Shown: positions 29,155-36,316 of the stretch, piece after piece
Position numbering within the stretch: position 1 is the first letter of the stretch
Layout: every line of letters begins with the position of its first letter
DNA from: Xylanibacter ruminicola Ga6B6
GTDB lineage: Bacteria > Bacteroidota > Bacteroidia > Bacteroidales > Bacteroidaceae
Direction of reading: 5' to 3'
DNA length: 64,000 nucleotides
Assembly (NCBI RefSeq): GCF_000687715.1
Contig: NZ_JHXD01000002.1
Coordinates: 276,302 to 340,301 of the forward strand
Program-made: the position numbers and the translations under genes
Notes under the pieces: generated by a model
Told to the model about the DNA's origin: nothing
Database searches by the model: none
What the model saw: only the letters and a program-made list of their open reading frames with translations

Positions 29155-30101
29155 AAAAATTATTCGAGATAGAAAAGAAACCCCGTAAGGGCTTAATGGC
29201 ATTCGAGTGGGCAGTGATGGCTTATCTGCTGTTTACGCTGCTGCTTATTATGATTACCTTTACCAAATTGCAGAACCCAGGCGAAATGCTTTGGGGGCGT
29301 GCGCAGGTGGTTATTTCTACTCTGGCACTCTGGTGGGTGTATCGTATGATTCCCTGCAGACTTACGATGATGTTCCGTGTGGCATTACAGCTGATACTAT
29401 TGTCGTGGTGGTATCCCGATACCTATGATATGAATCAGGTGTTCCCAAATCTCGACCATGTGTTTGCTGGTTACGAGCAGCAGCTGTTCCACTTCCAGCC
29501 GGCTCTGGTCTTCTCGCAGGCTATCTCTAATCCTGTGTTCAGCGAACTGATGCATCTGGGCTATGCTTCGTATTATCCGCTCATAGCTCTGGTAACGCTT
29601 TACTATTTCCTTTATCGTTATCAGGAGTTTTCGCGTGTGGTGTTTATCATTCTTGCATCGTTCATGCTCTATTATGTCATCTTTGTGTTGATGCCTGTTA
29701 CTGGTCCGCAGTATTACTACTTGGCGGCAGGAGTGGATCAGATAGCGCAGGGTAACTTCCCTAATGTGGGCGATTACTTTGCTACCCACTCTGAGGCGTT
29801 AACAATACCAGGCTGGAAGGATGGCTTCTTTTACCAGTGTGTGGCCAGTGCACACGAGGCTGGCGAACGTCCTACGGCAGCTTTCCCCAGCAGTCATGTG
29901 GGTGTTACTACCATTCTGCTGTTGTTGGCTTGGCATGCCCGTAATCGTAAACTGCTATACACATTGTTGCCTTTTTACGTGTTGATGTGTTTCGCAACTG
30001 TTTACATTCAGGCGCACTATGCAGTCGATGTGATTGGAGGCTGGATTTCAGCTCTCGTCATCTATGCGTTTTTGTTTTTTTTATCGAAAAAATTTGTTTG
30101 A
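29145..30101 (+). CDS. PAP2-superfamily membrane protein (inositolphosphotransferase-like)
   Basis: Polytopic membrane protein with about six hydrophobic segments and PAP2 motifs: AAFPSSHVGVTTI (catalytic His) and AHYAVDVIGGW late in the chain. The early segments and these motifs resemble the Aur1/Ipt1-like branch that moves phospho-head-groups between lipids. In Bacteroidota such proteins can belong to sphingolipid or inositol-lipid synthesis. That role is inference; a plain lipid phosphatase is the alternative. It is translationally coupled to the epimerase gene. Confidence 0.82.
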   Translation: MVIKKLFEIEKKPRKGLMAFEWAVMAYLLFTLLLIMITFTKLQNPGEMLWGRAQVVISTLALWWVYRMIPCRLTMMFRVALQLILLSWWYPDTYDMNQVFPNLDHVFAGYEQQLFHFQPALVFSQAISNPVFSELMHLGYASYYPLIALVTLYYFLYRYQEFSRVVFIILASFMLYYVIFVLMPVTGPQYYYLAAGVDQIAQGNFPNVGDYFATHSEALTIPGWKDGFFYQCVASAHEAGERPTAAFPSSHVGVTTILLLLAWHARNRKLLYTLLPFYVLMCFATVYIQAHYAVDVIGGWISALVIYAFLFFLSKKFV

Positions 30102-30124
30102 TTCGAAAATAATGCTTATCTTTG
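30094..30124 (+). promoter_or_regulatory. greA promoter
   Basis: TTG at 30094-30096, 20 bases, TATCTTTG at 30117-30124. It overlaps the last codons of the PAP2 gene and gives greA a leader of about 115 bases. Confidence 0.75.
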
Positions 30125-30162
30125 CAACCGAATAAGTAAGGATAAGACATAATACAACATAG

Positions 30163-30202
30163 GGATTCCGACACAAGGCGAGTCGGGATTCTTTTCTTTT
30201 TT
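30163..30202 (+). terminator. Terminator-like hairpin in the greA leader (possible attenuator)
   Basis: GGATTCCGAC (30163-30172) pairs with GTCGGGATTC (30182-30191) over 10 bp with two G-U pairs and a 9-base loop, followed by TTTTCTTTTTT. It lies downstream of the greA promoter and upstream of the gene. It may end PAP2 transcripts, attenuate greA, or release a short RNA of about 70 bases. Confidence 0.7.
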
Positions 30203-30245
30203 GTCCATCCGAGTAATTAAGAAAATCTTTAAAAATTGAATAGTT

Positions 30246-30713
30246 ATGGCATACATGTCACAAGAAGGCTACGATAAACTGATAGCCGAACTGCAGCGTT
30301 TAGAAGGTGTTGAGCGTCCAAAGGCCTCTGCCGCTATTGCCGAGGCCCGTGAAAAGGGCGATCTGAGTGAGAACTCTGAGTACGATGCCGCCAAGGAGGC
30401 ACAGGCTCACCTGGAGGATAAGATCAATCAGCTGAAGATGACTATCGCCGAGGCAAAGGTGATAGATACCAGCCGTTTGAGTACCGACTCTGTACAGATT
30501 CTCTCGAAAGTAGAGATGACTAACCTGACCAATAAGGCCAAGATGACTTACACTATTGTGAGCGAGAGCGAGGCTAACCTGCGTGAGGGTAAGATTTCTA
30601 TCCAGACTCCTATTGCCCAGGGCTTGCTTAACCATAAGGTCGGTGACGAGGTGGAGGTGAAGATTCCTCGTGGTACTATCAAACTGCGTATCGACAAAAT
30701 CACTGTCGGCTAA
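30246..30713 (+). CDS. greA: Transcription elongation factor GreA
   Basis: Rescues backtracked RNA polymerase by stimulating transcript cleavage. The N-terminal coiled coil carries the acidic tip (AREKGDLSENSEYDAAKEAQ, with D and E at the loop) and the C-terminal FKBP-like domain ends in VKIPRGTIKLRIDKI. Length 155 is typical. The leader hairpin upstream is notable. Confidence 0.96.
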   Translation: MAYMSQEGYDKLIAELQRLEGVERPKASAAIAEAREKGDLSENSEYDAAKEAQAHLEDKINQLKMTIAEAKVIDTSRLSTDSVQILSKVEMTNLTNKAKMTYTIVSESEANLREGKISIQTPIAQGLLNHKVGDEVEVKIPRGTIKLRIDKITVG

Positions 30714-30746
30714 TCAATAATTAATTATCAAATTGTAAATATTACG

Positions 30747-31139
30747 ATGGATATCTTTAGCAAAATCGCTGCTGGCGAGATTCCCAGCTATAAGTGCGCT
30801 GAGAACGAGGAGTTCTATGCATTTCTTGATATTAATCCGTTGGTAGAGGGACATACATTGGTTATCCCTCGCCGCGAAGTAGATTACATCTTTGATATGG
30901 ACAACGACGAGTTGGCTCGCTATCAGGTGTTTGCTAAGCGCGTTGCTCTGGCCATCAAGAAGGCCTTCCCATGCAAAAAGGTGGCACAGGTTGTGCTGGG
31001 TCTTGAAGTACCCCACGCACACATCCATCTCATCCCCATGCAGAGTGAGGCCGATGTTGACTTCCGCCGTGAAAAGCTGAAGCTTACAGAAGATCAGTTC
31101 AAGGCTATTGCCGAAAAAATACGTGGTGAGTTTGTGTAA
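30747..31139 (+). CDS. HIT-family nucleotide hydrolase/transferase
   Basis: Small histidine-triad protein (130 residues) with DIFSKIAAGEIPSYK at the N-terminus and the triad HAHIHLIPM. These enzymes cleave nucleotide phosphoramidates or similar bonds. It starts 33 bases after greA and is probably co-transcribed. The coding sequence ends inside a 26-bp palindrome shared with the convergent mannose-1-phosphate guanylyltransferase gene. Confidence 0.93.
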   Translation: MDIFSKIAAGEIPSYKCAENEEFYAFLDINPLVEGHTLVIPRREVDYIFDMDNDELARYQVFAKRVALAIKKAFPCKKVAQVVLGLEVPHAHIHLIPMQSEADVDFRREKLKLTEDQFKAIAEKIRGEFV

Positions 31140-31152
31140 TTACACAAACTCA
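31127..31152. repeat. 26-bp perfect palindrome at the convergent gene ends
   Basis: TGAGTTTGTGTAA (31127-31139) is followed at once by its exact complement. The two stop codons abut at the centre, and each arm encodes the end of one protein (EFV in both). No other intergenic DNA separates the genes. It can fold in both transcripts, but lacks a T run. Confidence 0.8.
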
Positions 31153-32240
31153 TCGCCGTATTTAATCCTTACCTCGTTTACATATTTTTTTACCATCGAC
31201 GAGTTGTCGCTCTTCTTGCAGATGAGTAGCACCCCGTCTTCTTCGGCAACGATATACCCCTCCAATCCGTTGAACACACCCAGTTTGCCTTTGGGTAGCT
31301 TGATGATGTTGTTCTTGCAGTCCTCAAGTATCACCTCCGAGTCCATCACCACATTGTCGTCGGGTACTTTGTGCATCACCTCGTAGATGGCATGCCAGGT
31401 ACCCAGGTCGGCCCAACCAAAGTCGCACTTCATCACATACACGTTGTTGTTGCTCTGTTCCAGAATGGCGTAGTCGAGTGATAGGTTGGGGTAGCGTGGA
31501 TAGTTGTCGGCCACAAACTTGGCTTCCTCCTCCTCAGTGTAGTTCGGGTTGTCGTAGCGTAACTCGCGCAGTACTGGGGGAAATACATGTTCGAACGTGT
31601 CGAGTAAGTGATAGGCGTTCGAAATGAAGATACCTGTGTTCCAGTAGAACTCGCCGCTCTCCATAAACATGCGTGCAAACTCGCGTTCAGGCTTCTCGGT
31701 AAACGATTTTACCTCAAACACATCAGGCTTGCAGCTCAGGTCGCCCAGCTGTATGTAACCATATCCTGGTTCGGCACGTGTGGGCTTAACGCCCATGGCC
31801 AGCAGTACGTTGTTTTTGGTTACGTAACTGATACCAACCTCCATGCTGTGTGCAAATGATGCTTCGTTCAATATCAGCTGATCACTAGGCGATACGATGA
31901 TGTTGGCATCTGGTGTATGGTGGTGAATACGCATAGCTGCCCATGCCACACTGGGGGCTGTGTTCCGATGAATAGGTTCTACTATGATGTTTTTAGGGTC
32001 AACCTCGGGGAGTTGTTCTTTCACCAGTTCCAGATATCCCGCGCACGTACATATTAGTATGTTCTCTTTGGGTAGCAATCTGGCAAAACGGTCGTAAGTC
32101 GTCTGTAACAAAGTACGGCCAGTGCCAAAAAGGTCCAAAAACTGTTTAGGGTACTGCTCTCGGCTAACAGGCCACAATCGCTGACCGCGACCCCCTGCCA
32201 GAATCACGCAGTAATTTTTCTTATTATTTATTTCCATCAT
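31140..32240 (-). CDS. manC: Mannose-1-phosphate guanylyltransferase
   Basis: Makes GDP-mannose from mannose-1-phosphate and GTP. Nucleotide-binding signature VILAGGRGQRLWPVSREQYPK near the N-terminus, then FVEKPE-type loop (SFTEKPEREFARMF) and WNTGIFI. The C-terminal isomerase half of bifunctional forms is absent. Start taken at 32240 (or the adjacent ATG at 32237), since the promoter lies at 32268-32298 and a longer reading would run into it. Confidence 0.92.
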   Translation of the reverse strand: MMEINNKKNYCVILAGGRGQRLWPVSREQYPKQFLDLFGTGRTLLQTTYDRFARLLPKENILICTCAGYLELVKEQLPEVDPKNIIVEPIHRNTAPSVAWAAMRIHHHTPDANIIVSPSDQLILNEASFAHSMEVGISYVTKNNVLLAMGVKPTRAEPGYGYIQLGDLSCKPDVFEVKSFTEKPEREFARMFMESGEFYWNTGIFISNAYHLLDTFEHVFPPVLRELRYDNPNYTEEEEAKFVADNYPRYPNLSLDYAILEQSNNNVYVMKCDFGWADLGTWHAIYEVMHKVPDDNVVMDSEVILEDCKNNIIKLPKGKLGVFNGLEGYIVAEEDGVLLICKKSDNSSMVKKYVNEVRIKYGDEFV

Positions 32241-32267
32241 TAGGATTTTAGCGTTATATTCTACCTG

Positions 32268-32298
32268 CAAACGTACAAATATTTTGCGAAACAAACAA
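32268..32298 (-). promoter_or_regulatory. Promoter of the guanylyltransferase gene
   Basis: Minus strand: TTG at 32298-32296, 20 bases, TACGTTTG at 32275-32268, followed by CA. Confidence 0.75.
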
Positions 32299-32348
32299 GA
32301 AAATCCAAGTTTTTTTTCATTTTCTTTTGGTAATTCAAATAAAAGTCG

Positions 32349-32356
32349 TATCTTTG
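32349..32356 (+). promoter_or_regulatory. -7 element of tRNA-Leu
   Basis: TATCTTTG followed by CA, 37 bases before the tRNA 5' end. Confidence 0.65.
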
Positions 32357-32393
32357 CACCCGCTTTAGGAGATTAAGCAGCTAAAACTGTTAT

Positions 32394-32478
32394 GCCCAGA
32401 TGGCGGAATCGGTAGACGCGCTGGTCTCAAACACCAGTGGAGCAATCCATCCCGGTTCGATCCCGGGTCTGGGTACCA
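32394..32478 (+). tRNA. tRNA-Leu (anticodon CAA)
   Basis: Acceptor arms GCCCAGA and TCTGGGT pair over 7 bp (first pair G-U). The anticodon stem CTGGT/ACCAG encloses CTCAAAC, giving CAA. The T arm is CCCGG-TTCGATC-CCGGG. CCA is encoded at 32476-32478. The variable arm is short for a class II tRNA, but the D arm GGTAGACGC and discriminator A are those of leucine tRNAs. Confidence 0.92.
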
Positions 32479-32489
32479 AGTCCTAAGGC

Positions 32490-32516
32490 AAGGGAATCTT
32501 CAGATTCCCTTTTTTT
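32490..32516 (+). terminator. Terminator after tRNA-Leu
   Basis: AGGGAATC pairs with GATTCCCT (loop TTCA), followed by a run of T. Confidence 0.85.
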
Positions 32517-32551
32517 GTGTCAAAAAGTTACTTGTTTTTCAGGAAAATGAT

Positions 32552-32559
32552 TACCTTTG
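32552..32559 (+). promoter_or_regulatory. -7 element directly before the GH28 start
   Basis: TACCTTTG ends 5 bases before the ATG at 32565, with TTG at 32532-32534. The transcript would start at or next to the ATG, so the mRNA may be leaderless. It also argues against the upstream GTG and ATG in the same frame. Confidence 0.6.
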
Positions 32560-32564
32560 CAGCC

Positions 32565-34007
32565 ATGAGAAAGTGTTTTGCGTTTTTTCTGTTACTGTTA
32601 TTGGCTGCTTTGCCTTGCTCTGCAAAGGCAAAAGCGACTATCAGTACCCGCGATTTGCAGGTTGATACTACAGGTCGTACACAGTGTACCAACCAGTTGC
32701 AACAAGCCATTGATCGATTGACGAAGAAAGGTGGTGGTACTTTATTGCTGGCGCCAGGACGTTATCTTACAGGTGGGTTGATGTTGCATTCGGGCATCAC
32801 GCTGCAGTTTGATGAGGGGGCTGTGCTGCTCGGTAGCACTAATCCTTACCACTATCAATCAATGGTTGTTGAAGATACCGACGACCAACGGGGTGATAAT
32901 GCCTCGATGGCATTGTTGATGGCAGACGGGGCAGAACACATCTCAATTTGTGGAAAGGGCGTGATTGATGGACAGGGCCTACAATTGGCTCTGAATATCG
33001 ATAGTCTGCACCATACAGGCGAGCGAGTTGATGTACATTATAACCAGCGCCGCCAACGTCCCAGCGAATTGGCGCGTCCCAAACTCTTTTTCTTTTATAG
33101 ATGTAAGGATGTTGAGGTAAAGGACATGACATTGAAAAGTAGCGCCAACTGGGGCTTGTCGTTCGATTTATGTCAACACCTGTCGCTTACCAACCTAACT
33201 ATCGAGAATCGTGCTTATTGGAATAACGACGGCATCGACTTTACAGATTGTCAGCATGTGCTGGTGGCCGATTGCCGTATCAACTCGGCCGATGATGGCG
33301 TTTGCTTGAAATCGTATCACACCCAGAGCGAGTGCCGTGACATAGAGCTGGCTCGTTTGGATATCCGTAGTAGTGCTTCGGCCATCAAGTTCGGTACTGC
33401 TTCGTGGGGTGGATTCCGTCAGGTGTATATCCACGATATCAAGGTTCGCGATACGTTCCGTTCGGCCATTGCTATCGAGAGTGTAGATGGTGCTCAGATT
33501 GATAGCATCCTTGTGGAGCGTGTTGATGCACGGAATACAGGCAATCCTATTTTTATGCGTTTAGGACAGCGTGCTGGTCAGCGTAAAGGCTCGCTTAAGA
33601 ATGTTACCATTCGCGATTTTAAGTGTGAGGTACCTTTCGGTCGTCCTGATGAGGCTTACGATCTGCGAGGCCCTGAAGTGGATTTCTTTCACAATCCCTT
33701 CCCCAGTAGCATCTGCGGTATCCCTGGCAACAAAATCCAGAACGTTATGCTCCAGAATGTCAGCATCCTTTATCCTGGTCGGGCCACCAAAGGTATGGCT
33801 TATATTCCCCTTTGGCGTAAAGCCGACGTACCGGAACAGATACAGAAATATCCGGAGTTTACCATGTTTGGCGAGCTTCCTGCTTGGGGCTTCTATATTC
33901 GTCATGTCGATGGTATAACGCTTCAGAATGTGTTGTTGAGGTTAGCTGCTGATGATTTCCGTCCAGCCATTGTTGATGAGGATGTGAATCGTCTGCAGAT
34001 AAAATAA
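32565..34007 (+). CDS. GH28 polygalacturonase-like enzyme
   Basis: Secreted pectin-active hydrolase. Signal peptide MRKCFAFFLLLLLAALPCSA, then a right-handed beta-helix with the GH28 motifs NNDGIDFTDC (Asp), SADDGVCLKS (Asp pair) and SASAIKFGTASWGGF in place of the usual RIK block. Start at 32565 is chosen because it begins the signal peptide and lies just after the promoter; a GTG in frame at 32517 is upstream of it. Exo- or endo-action on polygalacturonan, or action on rhamnogalacturonan, cannot be told apart here. It stands alone, without a visible pectin locus. Confidence 0.9.
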   Translation: MRKCFAFFLLLLLAALPCSAKAKATISTRDLQVDTTGRTQCTNQLQQAIDRLTKKGGGTLLLAPGRYLTGGLMLHSGITLQFDEGAVLLGSTNPYHYQSMVVEDTDDQRGDNASMALLMADGAEHISICGKGVIDGQGLQLALNIDSLHHTGERVDVHYNQRRQRPSELARPKLFFFYRCKDVEVKDMTLKSSANWGLSFDLCQHLSLTNLTIENRAYWNNDGIDFTDCQHVLVADCRINSADDGVCLKSYHTQSECRDIELARLDIRSSASAIKFGTASWGGFRQVYIHDIKVRDTFRSAIAIESVDGAQIDSILVERVDARNTGNPIFMRLGQRAGQRKGSLKNVTIRDFKCEVPFGRPDEAYDLRGPEVDFFHNPFPSSICGIPGNKIQNVMLQNVSILYPGRATKGMAYIPLWRKADVPEQIQKYPEFTMFGELPAWGFYIRHVDGITLQNVLLRLAADDFRPAIVDEDVNRLQIK

Positions 34008-34054
34008 GAAAATGTCAAAAACTCTACAAAAGATTTTAATTAAATAGATTCGTT

Positions 34055-34702
34055 ATGATTAGGTATACCAAGAAGGAGGAGATATGGAATGCAGCATCAC
34101 ACGGTGGAGGTGTTCTGCTAGGTGTGGTGTTTGGCATTATTTTCCTGATATGGTGCTTCCAGGCCGATAATAACTGGGCCCGAATTGGCGTGATTCTTTA
34201 CCTGTTTGGTATGCTGGGTTCGTATGCTGCCTCTACCATCTATCACTCCATCAAGCACCACTCAAAATGGAAGGAACGATTACGCAAATGGGACCATGCT
34301 GCTATCTATTGGCATATAGCTGGTTCGTACTCGCCTTTAACGTTGGTGGCCCTGCGCGAACAAGGCTATTGGGGGTGGAGCCTTTTCTGCTTTGTGTGGG
34401 CTTGTGCTATCGCTGGAACCATTATCAGTTTTATCCATCTAAAAGAGCATTCCAACGTCGAAACGTTTTGTTTCGTCGGTATGGGTCTGAGTGTTCTGGT
34501 GGCCTTCAAACCTTTGATCGATTCAGTATCAACAGCAGCTGTTGTTTGGATTATTGCCGAGGGCGTGAGTTACATCACTGGTGCCGTTTTTTATTCTTTG
34601 AATAAGACCAAGTATATGCACTCCGTTTTCCACTTTTTTGTGCTTGCTGGTAGCATTTGTCATATCATTGCTGTGTGGGATGTGCTGATGGAGTACTTAT
34701 AA
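34055..34702 (+). CDS. Hemolysin III / PAQR-family membrane protein
   Basis: Seven hydrophobic segments and the conserved polar motifs of the family: SHGGGVLLG near the N-terminus, STIYHSIKHHSKW, WDHAAIYWHIAGSYSP and a late HFFVLAGSICHIIAVW. Members of the TrhA/YqfA group influence membrane properties; haemolysis is not implied. The last 46 bases overlap the promoter region of the next gene. Confidence 0.93.
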   Translation: MIRYTKKEEIWNAASHGGGVLLGVVFGIIFLIWCFQADNNWARIGVILYLFGMLGSYAASTIYHSIKHHSKWKERLRKWDHAAIYWHIAGSYSPLTLVALREQGYWGWSLFCFVWACAIAGTIISFIHLKEHSNVETFCFVGMGLSVLVAFKPLIDSVSTAAVVWIIAEGVSYITGAVFYSLNKTKYMHSVFHFFVLAGSICHIIAVWDVLMEYL

Positions 34703-34725
34703 TGGTTAAAAGTTCGGCGTTTTTT

Positions 34726-34756
34726 TTGGTCGTTTCGCTAAAAAGTAGTAATTTTG
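34726..34756 (+). promoter_or_regulatory. Promoter of the acetyl-CoA hydrolase/transferase gene
   Basis: TTG at 34726-34728, 20 bases, TAATTTTG at 34749-34756, followed by CA. It places the start at 34786 and excludes a longer reading that would overlap the hemolysin III gene. Confidence 0.75.
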
Positions 34757-34785
34757 CACGCAAATTTGCAAATTTAATCTATCAT

Positions 34786-36291
34786 ATGGCATATACACGT
34801 ATCACAGCTGCCGAGGCTGCAGCATTGATTAAGAATGGCGAGAACATCGCCATGAGTGGTTTTACACCCGCAGGTGTAGCCAAGGCAACAACAAAAGAGT
34901 TGGCTAAAATTGCTGTAGCTGAGCATGAGGCTGGTCGCGAGTTCAAGGTAGGTATCTTTACCGGTGCATCTACAGGTCAGAGTACTGATGGCGATCTTGC
35001 AAATGCACAGGCCATTAAGTACCGTGCCCCTTATACCACTAATCCCGACTTCCGTAAGCATGTAAACTTAGGTGAGATTCCCTATAACGACCTGCACCTG
35101 AGTCATATGGCACAGGAACTGCGTTACGGTTTCTATGGCGATGTGGATTGGGCTATCCTCGAGGTGTGTGATATCGAAGAGGTTGGTAACGACTATCACG
35201 TGTATCTGACTGCTGCAGGTGGTATCTCGCCAACAGCAGCCCGCTTGGCTAAGAAGGTAATTCTGGAGCTTAACTCGTTCCACAATCCCAACGCAAAGTT
35301 TATTCACGACGTGTATGAGCCACTTGATCCTCCTTACCGCAAGGCTATCCCCATTGAACACGTAGGCGACCGTATTGGTAAGCCTTATGTAAGCATTCCA
35401 AAGGACAAGGTGGTAGGTGTTGTAGAGTGCAACATCCCCGATGAGGCCCGTGCCTTTAAGGATAGCGACCCTGTAACAGAAAAGATTGGTTTCCTCACAG
35501 CCGAGTTCCTGGTAGAGGAGATGCACAAAGGTCGTATTCCCCAGGAGTTCCTGCCATTGCAGAGTGGTGTAGGTTCTACTGCCAACGCTATTCTTGGTGC
35601 ACTCGGTGAGGATAAGCACGTGCCCAACTTTAATATCTACACTGAGGTGATTCAGAACTCGGTTATCGAGATGATGCTGAACGGACGTGTAAAGGATGCC
35701 TCGGCTTGCTCGCTTACGGTGTCTAACGATTGCTTGATGCAGGTTTACGACAATATGGACTATATGAAGCAGCACCTGACACTGCGCCAGAGCGAGATCA
35801 GTAACTCGCCTGAGATTATCCGTCGATTAGGTGTGATTGCTATCAATACGGCTATCGAGGCCGACCTTTATGGTAACGTGAACTCAACCCACATCAGTGG
35901 TGTGAAGATGATGAATGGTATTGGTGGTAGCGGTGACTTTATCCGCAATGCCTATCTTTCTATCTTCACCTGTCCATCAATTGCTAAGGGTGGTGTAATC
36001 AGTTCTATCGTACCATTTGTTAGTCACCAGGATTCTTCGGAGCACGATGTAAACATCATTGTAACCGAACAGGGTGTGGCCGACCTGCGTGGTAAGAGCC
36101 CTGCTCAGCGTGCAGAGTGTATTATTGAGAACTGCGCACATCCCGACTATAAGCAGTTGTTGTGGGATTATCTGAAGATTGCAAAGATGGGACAGACCCG
36201 TCATAACCTCACTGCTGCATTTGCCATGCATGACACACTGGCTCGTAAGGGCGACATGAAACTGACTGACTTTGCTGAATATGTGAAATAA
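34786..36291 (+). CDS. Acetyl-CoA hydrolase / succinate-CoA transferase family protein
   Basis: Class I CoA-transferase of the acetyl-CoA hydrolase family, 501 residues. Motifs: GFTPAGVAK at the N-terminus, PLQSGVGSTANAIL, the catalytic Glu in YTEVIQ, the glycine loop GIGGSGDFIRNAYLS and TEQGVADLRGKSPAQRA near the end. In Prevotella-like fermenters it most likely exchanges CoA between acetate and succinate. Start at 34786 (MAYTRITAAEAAALI). Confidence 0.93.
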   Translation: MAYTRITAAEAAALIKNGENIAMSGFTPAGVAKATTKELAKIAVAEHEAGREFKVGIFTGASTGQSTDGDLANAQAIKYRAPYTTNPDFRKHVNLGEIPYNDLHLSHMAQELRYGFYGDVDWAILEVCDIEEVGNDYHVYLTAAGGISPTAARLAKKVILELNSFHNPNAKFIHDVYEPLDPPYRKAIPIEHVGDRIGKPYVSIPKDKVVGVVECNIPDEARAFKDSDPVTEKIGFLTAEFLVEEMHKGRIPQEFLPLQSGVGSTANAILGALGEDKHVPNFNIYTEVIQNSVIEMMLNGRVKDASACSLTVSNDCLMQVYDNMDYMKQHLTLRQSEISNSPEIIRRLGVIAINTAIEADLYGNVNSTHISGVKMMNGIGGSGDFIRNAYLSIFTCPSIAKGGVISSIVPFVSHQDSSEHDVNIIVTEQGVADLRGKSPAQRAECIIENCAHPDYKQLLWDYLKIAKMGQTRHNLTAAFAMHDTLARKGDMKLTDFAEYVK

Positions 36292-36316
36292 AAAACAATG
36301 GACTAATTATTAATAT

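Noticed and set aside
34657..34785. Longer N-terminus for the acetyl-CoA hydrolase
   Set aside because: It would overlap the hemolysin III gene and include the promoter; the family N-terminus begins at 34786.
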